Positions 1 to 7,863 of a DNA stretch of 11,064 bases are shown here, in pieces. The stretch covers positions 2,069-13,132 of the forward strand of contig DISF01000044.1 of assembly GCA_002421985.1 (NCBI GenBank). Reading direction: 5' to 3'. The notes below the pieces were generated by a model. The model did not search any database. It saw only the letters and a program-made list of their open reading frames with translations, and had not been told where the DNA came from. Position 1 is the stretch's first letter; the number at the start of each line of letters is the position of its first letter. A program made the translations under genes and the position numbers. Source of the stretch: Roseovarius sp. UBA6217 (GTDB lineage: Bacteria; Pseudomonadota; Alphaproteobacteria; Rhodobacterales; Rhodobacteraceae).

Positions 1-992
<992 letters not shown>

Positions 993-1553
993 TTATCCGA
1001 CCTCTTTCATTGCATTCTGGAGGGAATCGAGCCGCGAGCGGATCGAGGTGTCGATCATCTTGGAGCCCACTTTGACAACAAGACCGCCGATGAGGCTTTC
1101 ATCGACGGTCGCCCTGAGTTTCACGTCGCGCCCGATGCGCGCCTTGAGAGTTTTCGCAAGCTTGTCGGCCTGCGCCTTCGAGAGCGCCTTGGCGCTGGTC
1201 ACTTCGGCGCTGATCTCGCCCTTGTCCTCGGCGATCATGCGGCCAAGGATGGCGACAAGCTGCGGCAGCACGAAGAGGCGGCGCTTGGCGGCCATGAGCG
1301 CGAGCCCGTTCTTGAGCTCGGGCACGAGGCCCATCTTGTCGGCAATGGCGGTGATGGCCGCGCCTTGATCTGCCCGGCTCAGCACCGGCGAGCCGATCAT
1401 CGCGCGAAGCTCTGCGCTCGCGTCAAGCGCCGCCGAAAGATCATCGAGATTTACTTCGAGCGAGCCCAACGATTTGGCCTCTTTCGCAAGCTCGAAGATG
1501 GCTTTGGCATAGCGCGCGGCGATGCCGGATGAAATCGAAGCTGGTTCGGACAC
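993..1553 (-). CDS. atpH: F1F0 ATP synthase subunit delta (OSCP homologue)
   Basis: The delta subunit sits on top of F1 and ties it to the peripheral b/b' stalk. The protein has the typical start SEPASISSGIAARYAKAIFELA, an all-alpha N-terminal domain (about residues 8-110), and a C-terminal part with VDESLIGGLVVKVGSKMIDTSI, the conserved end of the family. The frame stays open for 57 codons upstream of the chosen start, but that extension is not protein-like. I chose GTG at 1553 because GGAAGG lies 6 nt before it; this gives 186 aa, about the family length. Another GTG two codons earlier (1559) is possible but too close to the Shine-Dalgarno. It is the first gene of the atp operon and abuts atpA. 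Confidence 0.95.
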   Translation of the reverse strand: MSEPASISSGIAARYAKAIFELAKEAKSLGSLEVNLDDLSAALDASAELRAMIGSPVLSRADQGAAITAIADKMGLVPELKNGLALMAAKRRLFVLPQLVAILGRMIAEDKGEISAEVTSAKALSKAQADKLAKTLKARIGRDVKLRATVDESLIGGLVVKVGSKMIDTSIRSRLDSLQNAMKEVG

Positions 1554-1671
1554 GTCCACCCTTCCGATAATCTGGCCCCGGTTTTTCCCGTCTGACGCAG
1601 GGTCACGGCCGGGGGCGTTGGTATACGGTGAAACTCTCGAAACACCGACATTCGGCTGGGATGTAGCAGAG

Positions 1672-1734
1672 GCTTTGCCGTCGGGCAAGCGGGTTAAAAA
1701 CGATTGTATACTATAGAATACCAATTGTTTTCAG
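1672..1734 (-). promoter_or_regulatory. putative atp operon promoter and leader hairpin
   Basis: An AT-rich patch (1694-1730) stands out in GC-rich DNA upstream of atpH. On the minus strand, CTGAAA (1729-1734) lies 18 bp before TATACA (1705-1710); TATAGT (1710-1715) and TACAAT (1703-1708) overlap as alternative -10 boxes. The patch also holds an imperfect inverted repeat (ATTGTAT at 1703-1709, ATACCAAT at 1718-1725). The transcript would have a leader of roughly 145 nt with a small hairpin near its 5' end (TTGCC-GTCG-GGCAA inside 1672-1690). The exact boxes are uncertain; the location is reasonable. Confidence 0.35.
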
Positions 1735-1777
1735 CGTGTTGACCGAAGTGCGACCTAATGCGAGCCCGGCAGAGGCC

Positions 1778-1808
1778 AAAAAAGATGAGGTTTCACCGGA
1801 CCGACCTC
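1778..1808 (-). terminator. weak intrinsic terminator candidate downstream of prs
   Basis: On the minus strand, GAGGT (1804-1808) and ACCTC (1787-1791) can pair across a 12-nt loop and are followed by ATC and a run of six T (1778-1783). The stem is only 5 bp, so this is a weak candidate, but it lies 85 nt after the prs stop and is the only T-run of its kind in the gap. The rest of 1554-1892 contains no gene that I can support. Confidence 0.35.
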
Positions 1809-1892
1809 CGAAAAATCCCGCCAGATTCCCCGTGCCCGCGCGAATGCATCATCGCCAATGCCGGGGCGAACAAGACCCTGCGCGCCGGTCGG

Positions 1893-2921
1893 TCATGCCG
1901 TGCCGTTGCGCCCCAGAAGGCCCTCGTAGATCGGCTCGAGCGAGTCCGCCTCGAACAGCGACGAGACGCTGGTGCCGTTCCAGATATTGAGGATCGCCTG
2001 TGCAAAGATCGGCGCGGTCGGGACGATACGGATATTCGGCGTGGCCTTCACCGCCTCGGTTGGCTGGATCGTGTCGGTGATGACCATGGATTTCAGCACC
2101 GAATTGGTGATCCGCTCGACCGCCGGGCCGGACATGACGCCGTGGGTGGTATAGGCGTGAACCTCACGCGCGCCGTTCTCGAGCAGCACTTCGGCAGCCT
2201 TGCACATTGTGCCTGCCGTGTCGCACATGTCATCCACGATGATGCAGATCTTGCCCACGACCTCGCCGATTACGGTCATTTCGGCGATCTCGCCGGGCTT
2301 CTCGCGGCGCTTGTCCACGATCGACAGCGGCGCGTTGATCCGCTTGGCCAATTCGCGCGCGCGCGCCACGCCGCCGACATCGGGCGAGACGATCATTACA
2401 TCCGAGATCGCGGCACCGAACTGTGCCCTGATGTCGAGCGCAAAGACCGGAGAGGCGTAAAGGTTGTCCACCGGGATATCGAAAAAACCCTGAATCTGCG
2501 CGGCGTGCAGATCCATGGTCAAAACCCGCTCGATCCCCGCTTCGACGATCATGTTGGCCACCAGCTTGGCGGAAATCGGCGTGCGCGCCTTGGTGCGGCG
2601 GTCCTGCCGGGCGTAGCCGAAATAGGGGATCACGGCGGTGATGCGCCGCGCCGAGGAGCGGCGCAGCGTGTCGGCCATGATCAGAAGTTCCATCAGGTTG
2701 TCATTGGCGGGCTTGGAGGTGGGCTGGATGATGAACATGTCCTCGCCGCGCACGTTCTCGAAGATCTCGACGAACACTTCCTGATCGTTGAAGCGCTCGA
2801 TGCGCGCATCCACCAGCCCCACGCTCATGCCGCGATGCATGGACATGCGCCGCGCAATGGCCTTGGACAAGGGCATGTTGGCATTGCCCGAAATGAGCTT
2901 CGGTTCGGTATTGGCGGCCAT
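1893..2921 (-). CDS. prs: ribose-phosphate pyrophosphokinase (PRPP synthase, class I)
   Basis: The enzyme transfers pyrophosphate from ATP to ribose 5-phosphate, giving PRPP for nucleotide, histidine, tryptophan and NAD synthesis in the cytoplasm. The 342-aa protein shows the full set of family motifs: RFNDQEVFVEI near residue 43, YARQDRR (103-109, ATP binding), DLHAAQIQGFF (137-147, catalytic His139), the flexible loop DKRREKPGE (203-211), and the PRPP-binding loop VDDMCDTAGT (229-238). The length is slightly above the common 310-320 aa, as usual for this alphaproteobacterial form. The ATG at 2921 (MAANTEPKLISGN) is chosen over an in-frame ATG 25 codons upstream because the extension is not conserved-looking and GGGGACACC precedes the chosen start. 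It is transcribed divergently from the isomerase gene, with 103 bp between the starts. Confidence 0.97.
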   Translation of the reverse strand: MAANTEPKLISGNANMPLSKAIARRMSMHRGMSVGLVDARIERFNDQEVFVEIFENVRGEDMFIIQPTSKPANDNLMELLIMADTLRRSSARRITAVIPYFGYARQDRRTKARTPISAKLVANMIVEAGIERVLTMDLHAAQIQGFFDIPVDNLYASPVFALDIRAQFGAAISDVMIVSPDVGGVARARELAKRINAPLSIVDKRREKPGEIAEMTVIGEVVGKICIIVDDMCDTAGTMCKAAEVLLENGAREVHAYTTHGVMSGPAVERITNSVLKSMVITDTIQPTEAVKATPNIRIVPTAPIFAQAILNIWNGTSVSSLFEADSLEPIYEGLLGRNGTA

Positions 2922-2943
2922 GTTGGTGTCCCCGGTTGTCTCT

Positions 2944-2972
2944 TTGACAGATTCGTGATGTTGCGCATCGCT
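2944..2972 (+). promoter_or_regulatory. possible promoter of the isomerase-hydrolase operon
   Basis: A perfect TTGACA (2944-2949) lies 76 bp before the start codon at 3025. The -10 box at 17-bp spacing (ATCGCT, 2967-2972) is poor, so only the -35 element supports this call. The same interval must also carry the prs promoter on the other strand, for which I see no convincing boxes. Confidence 0.25.
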
Positions 2973-3024
2973 TAGCATGGCCCTACCGTCCCGCAAACCT
3001 GTGCTGGAACCGGAGGGTGCCGAA

Positions 3025-3624
3025 ATGGCCCATATCGACTATTATTTCTCGACCCTGTCGCCGTTTGCCTATCTGGCCGCGGATGGACTCGAGCGCATTG
3101 CGGCCCGCCATCGCGCGAGCGTGACCTACAAGCCCCTCGATATCATGGCGCTGTTTGCGCGCACCGGCGGCGTGCCTCCGGCCGAGCGCCACCCCTCGCG
3201 CATTGCCTATCGCGCGCAGGAATTGCCGCGTCAGGCGAAGAAGCGCGGATTGCCGCTCACCCTCAAACCGGCGCATTGGCCAACCAATCCGGCACCGTCC
3301 TCTTATGCGATCATCGCCGCGCAAGGGGCGGGCGGCGGGGATATCGGTGCCCTGGTGCAGGCGGTGCTGCGCGCCTGCTGGGCCGAGGAGCGCGACATCG
3401 CCGAGGATGCGGTGGTGCGCGACTGTCTGGCCAAGGCCGGGTTCGATCCGGGCCTCGCCGATAGCGGGTTGCTCGCGGGGGCCGAGACCTATGCCGCCAA
3501 TCTCGAACAGGCGGTCGAGGCGGGCGTGTTCGGCGCGCCCTTCTACGTGGTCGATAGCGGGCAGATGTTCTGGGGGCAGGACCGGCTTGAGGATCTCGAC
3601 CTGCATCTTGGCGGCAAGCTCTGA
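3025..3624 (+). CDS. 2-hydroxychromene-2-carboxylate isomerase-like protein (GST kappa / DsbA-like thioredoxin fold)
   Basis: Family members isomerise 2-hydroxychromene-2-carboxylate to trans-o-hydroxybenzylidenepyruvate in naphthalene-type degradation, using glutathione. Many homologues in non-degraders have no known substrate. The 199-aa protein starts HIDYYFSTLSPFAYLA, where Ser12 of the SPFAY motif occupies the place of the catalytic Ser of the family. A helical insertion follows (about 40-150), then the cis-proline motif GAPF (170-173) and the ending FWGQDRLEDLDLHL, typical of this family. The start at 3025 is preceded by GGAGGG with 7-nt spacing; an in-frame ATG at 2977 exists but has no such site. 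The stop lies 3 nt before the hydrolase start, so the two genes form an operon. The real substrate cannot be told from sequence. Confidence 0.88.
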   Translation: MAHIDYYFSTLSPFAYLAADGLERIAARHRASVTYKPLDIMALFARTGGVPPAERHPSRIAYRAQELPRQAKKRGLPLTLKPAHWPTNPAPSSYAIIAAQGAGGGDIGALVQAVLRACWAEERDIAEDAVVRDCLAKAGFDPGLADSGLLAGAETYAANLEQAVEAGVFGAPFYVVDSGQMFWGQDRLEDLDLHLGGKL

Positions 3625-3627
3625 TCC

Positions 3628-4464
3628 ATGCCACGCGATGAGCGCGCCGGGCGCATGGTCTTTTGGCAGGTGATGGGGCAGGGGCCGCGCCGCGCGCTTG
3701 CCATCCATTGCTCGCTGTCGCATTCCGGCGCTTTGGCGGCGGTGTCGCACGCGCTTGACGATCTGCTGACGATCACCGCCTTTGACCTGCCCGGCCACGG
3801 CCAGAGCGCGGCGTGGGACGGGCCGGGCGAGATACAGGCCGAGAGCACCGCCATTGCCGCCGATCTGCTCGACGGCCCCGCCGACATCATCGGCCATTCC
3901 TTTGGCGCGACGGTGGCGCTGCGGCTGGCGGTCGAGCATCCCCATCTGGTGCGCTCGCTCATCCTCTATGAGCCGGTGTTTTTCGCCGTGGCGCTGGCCG
4001 ACCGGCCCGAATTACGGGCCGCGCACGAGGCCGAGATGGCCGATTACTCGGCAGGCATCGCGCGCGGCGACATGGCGGCGGCGGCGCGCGCGTTCCTGTC
4101 GGTCTGGGGCGGTGGCGAGGCATGGGAGACCCTGCCCGAGACCCTGCGCGCCCGTATGGCCGCGCAGCTGCCGCTGATCGAGGCCGCAGCCCCGGCGCTT
4201 TACGGGGATGCGGGCGGGATGCTGGCCTCGGGCGCGCTCACGCGGGTCACCGCCCCGGCGCTGCTGATGGAGGGCGCGCGCTCGCCCGCGACCATCGGCG
4301 CGATCAATGACGGGCTGGCCGCGCGGCTACCGGATACGGCGCGCGTGCGCATCAAAGGCGCAGGGCATATGGGCCCGGTCACCCATGCCGGCCCCGTGGC
4401 TGCCGAGATCCGCGCCTTTCTCACCCCCGCCCGTGGGGTGCGTCGTAATCAAGGATCGGGTTGA
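3628..4464 (+). CDS. alpha/beta hydrolase
   Basis: This is a single-domain alpha/beta-hydrolase of 278 aa, probably a cytoplasmic esterase or C-C bond/ester hydrolase of unknown substrate. The sequence shows AIHCSLSHSGAL near residue 25 (oxyanion-side strand), DLPGHGQS (53-60), the nucleophile elbow GHSFG with Ser91, LVRSLILYEPVFF after it, a helical cap (about 120-200), and the catalytic-His region GAGHMGPVTHA with His247. The usual acid after strand beta-7 (G-x-D) is replaced by MEGARSP, so the third triad member is not obvious. The gene starts 3 nt after the isomerase stop. Its last 44 bp overlap the 3' end of the convergent glutathionyl-hydroquinone reductase gene, and the terminal residues (about PARGVRRNQGSG) look like a non-conserved tail. 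Confidence 0.88.
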   Translation: MPRDERAGRMVFWQVMGQGPRRALAIHCSLSHSGALAAVSHALDDLLTITAFDLPGHGQSAAWDGPGEIQAESTAIAADLLDGPADIIGHSFGATVALRLAVEHPHLVRSLILYEPVFFAVALADRPELRAAHEAEMADYSAGIARGDMAAAARAFLSVWGGGEAWETLPETLRARMAAQLPLIEAAAPALYGDAGGMLASGALTRVTAPALLMEGARSPATIGAINDGLAARLPDTARVRIKGAGHMGPVTHAGPVAAEIRAFLTPARGVRRNQGSG

Positions 4465-5395
4465 TCGGGATGATCCGGTGCGGGTTCAGCGTGTCGTGGC
4501 TATAGTGGTAATGGCGCACGATATGGTCGAAATTCACCGTGTCGCGCACGCCCGGCCATTGGTAAAGCTCGCGGAGATAGCCCCAGAGGTTGGGGTAGTC
4601 GATGATGCGCTTGCGGTTGCATTTGAAATGCAGGTGATAGACCGGATCAAACCGGATGAGCGTGGTGAAAAGCCGCCAGTCGGCCTCGGTCAGCCGCTCG
4701 CCCATCAGGTAGCGGTTTTGCCCGAGGCGGGCCTCCAGCCAGTCGAGACTGTCAAAGAGCGGATGCACGGCGGCGTCATAGGCCTCCTGGCTGGTGGCGA
4801 AACCGGCCTGGTAGACGCCATTGTTGACGGTGTCGTAGATGCGCGCGTTCACTGGCTCGATGGCCTCGCGCAGGTCTTCTGGCCAGTAATCATCGGTGTT
4901 GCCGGTAATGCCGTCAAAGGCCGAATTGAACATGCGGATGATTTCGCTCGATTCGTTGGAAACGATGGTCTCGCGCGCGGCATCCCACAGGATCGGCACC
5001 GTCACCCGCCCCGAAATTTTCGGATCGGCCTTGAGATAGATGTCGCGCGCGAACGGAAGGCCGTAAAGACGGTCGCCGGTGGCGCCGGGATAATCGGTGC
5101 GAAACTCCCAGCCCTCCGACAGCATGTCGGGATGCACGACCGACACGCCGATATGATCGGTTAAACCTTTGAGCGCGCGAAAGATCAGCGCGCGATGCGC
5201 CCAGGGGCAGGCATAGGCGACATAGAGGTGATAGCGCCCGGATTCGGCCTTGAAACCGCCCTCGCCACCCGGCCCCGGCGCGCCGTCGGGCGTGATCCAG
5301 TTGCGGAATTTCGCGGTGGAGCGCACGAATTTGCCGCCCGTCGAGGCGGTGTCATACCATGTGTCTTCCCAGGTGCCGTTGACCAGTTGTCCCAT
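4421..5395 (-). CDS. glutathionyl-hydroquinone reductase (xi-class glutathione S-transferase, YqjG/ECM4 family)
   Basis: These enzymes reduce glutathionyl-hydroquinones back to hydroquinones with a second glutathione, in quinone detoxification or chlorinated-aromatic pathways. The 324-aa protein has the family-defining CPWAHR motif with catalytic Cys63, the cis-Pro strand VTVPILWD (131-138), the glutathione-contact NESSEII (147-153), and an all-helical C-terminal domain with TEADWRLFTTLIRFDPVYHLHFKCN and WPGVRDTVNFDHI, close to the family consensus. The length matches the family. The start at 5395 is well supported by AAGGAGG 7 nt upstream. A perfect inverted repeat lies just before this site and may be its operator. 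The gene converges on and overlaps the hydrolase gene, whose operon partner is also a glutathione-linked fold. Confidence 0.95.
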   Translation of the reverse strand: MGQLVNGTWEDTWYDTASTGGKFVRSTAKFRNWITPDGAPGPGGEGGFKAESGRYHLYVAYACPWAHRALIFRALKGLTDHIGVSVVHPDMLSEGWEFRTDYPGATGDRLYGLPFARDIYLKADPKISGRVTVPILWDAARETIVSNESSEIIRMFNSAFDGITGNTDDYWPEDLREAIEPVNARIYDTVNNGVYQAGFATSQEAYDAAVHPLFDSLDWLEARLGQNRYLMGERLTEADWRLFTTLIRFDPVYHLHFKCNRKRIIDYPNLWGYLRELYQWPGVRDTVNFDHIVRHYHYSHDTLNPHRIIPINPILDYDAPHGRG

Positions 5396-5409
5396 GCTTG
5401 GCCCTCCTT

Positions 5410-5428
5410 TGACCTCATAGTTAGGTCA
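5410..5428. promoter_or_regulatory. inverted repeat TGACCT-N7-AGGTCA upstream of the hydroquinone reductase
   Basis: Perfect 6-bp arms (5410-5415 and 5423-5428) separated by 7 nt lie directly upstream of the reductase Shine-Dalgarno; the gene reads leftward from 5395. The position, overlapping the likely transcription start, fits a repressor operator. The regulator is unknown, and no regulator gene is in the window. Confidence 0.45.
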
Positions 5429-5502
5429 GCAGGCCCCCGCACAATAGCCAGGATGCTGCGCAGGGGGCGTGCACAGGCGCACAGGCGCGCAGTCAGCGCC
5501 CG

Positions 5503-5531
5503 GTCATCCTCGGGTCAAGCCCGAGGATGAC
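5503..5531. repeat. dispersed palindromic repeat, copy 1
   Basis: GTCATCCTCGGG (5503-5514), loop TCAAG, then the exact complement (5520-5531): 12-bp arms and a 5-nt loop. The same core recurs at 9221-9249. It lies 22 bp beyond the ptsP stop. A hairpin here might protect or end the ptsP transcript, but no T-run follows on either side, so it is not a standard intrinsic terminator. A short tandem repeat (GCACAGGC, two copies, 5471-5486) lies beside it. The remainder of the 157-bp gap holds the reductase promoter region. Confidence 0.85.
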
Positions 5532-5552
5532 GCGGTGCCCGCGCGGGCCGGT

Positions 5553-7796
5553 TCAGAGGTTGGAGCGCAGATAGGCCAGCGCGGCGGGGCGAAGGTTCTG
5601 CGTGCCGCGGGCGCGCTCCTCGTGCAGGATGTCGCGCAGCTCGCGCAGGTTGGTGCGGCGCAGCAGGCTCTTGACCGGGCCGATGGAGGCGGGCCGCATC
5701 GACAGCGTGCGAAACCCCAGGGCCGCAAGGCACGTGGCCTCGACCGGGCGGCCTGCGTCCTCGCCGCAAAAACTCAGCCGCGTGCCAAGCGTCGCACAGC
5801 GATAGATGATGCCTTCGAGGAAATTCAGATAGCTCATGTCGAGCATGTCGTAGCGGCGGCGCACGCGCTCGTTCTCGCGGTCGGCGGCAAAGAAGAACTG
5901 CTTGAGATCGTTGCCGCCCACCGACAGAAAATCCACTTCGCGGTAGAACGCATCCGGCGCGAAGGCGAGCGACGGTGTTTCCAGCATCGCGCCCAACTCG
6001 ATTTCTGACGGCAGCGGGTGGCCGAGGATGCGCTCGCGCTCCAGCGCCTTGTCCATCTCGGCGCGAGCGGCGCGGTATTCGTCATATTGCGCCACAAACG
6101 GGAACATCACCGACAAGGGCCTGCCCTGTGCGCCACGGATGAGCGCCTGAAGCTGCATCCGCATCATCCCCGGCTTTTCCAGCGCCACGCGCACCGCGCG
6201 CCAGCCCATCGCGGGGTTCGGCTCGTCGGTGGCCTTCATGTAGGGCAGCACCTTGTCAGAGCCGATATCGAGCGTGCGAAACACCACGCGGCGGCCCTTT
6301 GCCGCGTCCATCACGCGACCGTAAAGCGCGCTCAGCTCGGCGCGCTTGGGCATGTGGCTGCGGATGAGAAACTGCAATTCCGTGCGGAAAAGCCCCACTC
6401 CGTCGGCGCCCGAGCTTTCCAGGCTGGGCAGGTCGGCCATCAGGCCCGCGTTCATCTTGAGCGTGATATGCGTGCCGCACAGCGTCTCGGCGGGCTTGTC
6501 GCGGATCGAGGCATAGCGCTCCTGCGCCTTGGCCTGCATCGCCATCTTGTCGCGGAACGCCGCGGTCACCGCGTCGTCGGGGCGCAGATGCACGATGCCC
6601 TGATCGCCATCCACGAGGATCGCATCGCCGTTGAGCGCCTCGGTGGTGATCCGCGCGGCGTGGATCACCAGCGGAATGGCCAGCGCGCGGGCGACAATCA
6701 CGGCATGGCTGCCCACCGCCCCCTCCTCGAGCACGATGCCGCGCAGGCTGCGCCCGTAATCGAGCAATTCCGCCGGGCCGATATTGCGCGCCACAAGGAT
6801 CGGATCGGCGGGCATCTCGGCCCCGGTCTCGTGGCCCTGACCGGTGAGGATGCGCAAGAGCCGGTTCGACAGGTCGTCGAGATCGTGCAGGCGCTCGCGC
6901 AGATAGGCATCGCCCACCTGCGCCATGCGCGCGCGCGCGGCGGATTGCTCTTTCTCCACTGCCGCCTCGGCCGAGAGGCCGCTTTCGATATTGGCGTCCA
7001 TCCGGCGCATCCAGCCCCGCGAATTGGCGAACATCCGATAGGCTTCGAGCACGTCGAGCTGGTCCTTGTCGCCGCCCTGCGCCGAGTTCAGCATCCGGTC
7101 CACGCCGACGCGCAACGTCTCGAGCGCCTCGTGCAGGCGCTCCAGCTCGCGCACCGGGTCCTCGGCGATGAGGTTGGTCACCACCACGCGCGGCTCGTGC
7201 AGCCAGACATGGCCCTGTGCGGCCCCCTCCTGGGCGCTGGCCCCCTTGAACATCACCGGCTGGCTGTGGCGGGCCTTCATCGCCGCGCCCTCGCCCACGA
7301 AGGCGCCCAGTTCGGCCATCTCGGCCAGCACCATCGCCACCACTTCGAGCGCGTAGATTTCGTCTTCGGTAAATTGCCGCGCCCGCCGCGATTGGGCCAC
7401 CAGCACGCCGAGTTTCTCGCCAAGGCGCTGGATCGGCACGCCGACGAAGGACGAATACGCCTCCTCGCCGGTTTCGGGCATGTAGCGAAAGCCGGGGGCT
7501 GCCGGCGCGTCATCGGTATTGATGACATTGCCCGATTTCGCCACCCGCCCGACAAGCCCCTCGCCAAGCCGCAGCCGCGTCTGGTGAACCGATTCGGGTT
7601 TGAGCCCCTCGGTGGCGCAAAGCTCCAGCGTGCCCTCGTCGCGAAACAGGTAGATCGAGCACACTTCGGCGCGCATTTCCTCGGCGATAAGCCGGGTGAT
7701 CCGGTCGAGCCGGGTCTGGCCTCCGCCCTCCTCGGCCATGATCGCGCGCAGGCGGCCAAGCATCTGGCGGCTGTCGGTCTTTACTGTGCCGCTCAT
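5553..7796 (-). CDS. ptsP: phosphoenolpyruvate-protein phosphotransferase PtsP (Enzyme I-Ntr) with GAF domain
   Basis: This is the first enzyme of the nitrogen phosphotransferase system, passing phosphate from PEP to NPr and on to EIIA-Ntr, a regulatory rather than sugar-transport chain. The 747-aa protein has an N-terminal GAF domain (about 25-165, a small-molecule sensor), an EI N-terminal region, and the phosphohistidine segment GSHAVIVARAL with His364. The PEP-binding barrel carries GLFRTEL (Arg471), FRTLDIGSDK (Arg507), GWRAVRVAL, ELGAMLETPS (Glu600, Glu606), VGGNDLKQ (Asp630) and SFCGEDAGRP (Cys677). The NDL motif is preceded by GG rather than the common GT. All key residues are present, so it should be active. 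It begins 67 nt after lysC, a pairing seen in many alphaproteobacteria. ATG 7796 is preceded by a G-rich stretch but no textbook Shine-Dalgarno. Confidence 0.96.
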   Translation of the reverse strand: MSGTVKTDSRQMLGRLRAIMAEEGGGQTRLDRITRLIAEEMRAEVCSIYLFRDEGTLELCATEGLKPESVHQTRLRLGEGLVGRVAKSGNVINTDDAPAAPGFRYMPETGEEAYSSFVGVPIQRLGEKLGVLVAQSRRARQFTEDEIYALEVVAMVLAEMAELGAFVGEGAAMKARHSQPVMFKGASAQEGAAQGHVWLHEPRVVVTNLIAEDPVRELERLHEALETLRVGVDRMLNSAQGGDKDQLDVLEAYRMFANSRGWMRRMDANIESGLSAEAAVEKEQSAARARMAQVGDAYLRERLHDLDDLSNRLLRILTGQGHETGAEMPADPILVARNIGPAELLDYGRSLRGIVLEEGAVGSHAVIVARALAIPLVIHAARITTEALNGDAILVDGDQGIVHLRPDDAVTAAFRDKMAMQAKAQERYASIRDKPAETLCGTHITLKMNAGLMADLPSLESSGADGVGLFRTELQFLIRSHMPKRAELSALYGRVMDAAKGRRVVFRTLDIGSDKVLPYMKATDEPNPAMGWRAVRVALEKPGMMRMQLQALIRGAQGRPLSVMFPFVAQYDEYRAARAEMDKALERERILGHPLPSEIELGAMLETPSLAFAPDAFYREVDFLSVGGNDLKQFFFAADRENERVRRRYDMLDMSYLNFLEGIIYRCATLGTRLSFCGEDAGRPVEATCLAALGFRTLSMRPASIGPVKSLLRRTNLRELRDILHEERARGTQNLRPAALAYLRSNL

Positions 7797-7863
7797 CGCG
7801 CATAGCCCCCCGGGGCCGGTTCAGAGGCGTCTGCCCGGCCGTGCGTTGCCACGGCGGTGGGCG

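Noticed and set aside
1554..1724. 57-codon N-terminal extension of atpH
   Set aside because: The frame is open but has no ribosome binding site at its start and no similarity to delta subunits. GGAAGG before GTG 1553 fixes a shorter start of family length.
2983..3945. Minus-strand open frame of 320 codons opposite the isomerase gene
   Set aside because: It is antisense to the isomerase and the hydrolase 5' part, with Arg/Gly/His-rich composition and no recognisable motif.
4307..5164. Plus-strand open frame of 285 codons following the hydrolase
   Set aside because: It is out of frame with the hydrolase at its start and then antisense to the well-supported hydroquinone reductase.
5503..5531. 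Rho-independent terminator for ptsP
   Set aside because: The stem is strong but no T-run follows in either direction, and the same core recurs elsewhere as a dispersed repeat.
6018..7805. Plus-strand open frame of 595 codons opposite ptsP
   Set aside because: It lies fully antisense to a complete, motif-rich PtsP. Its composition is typical of a complementary-strand shadow.
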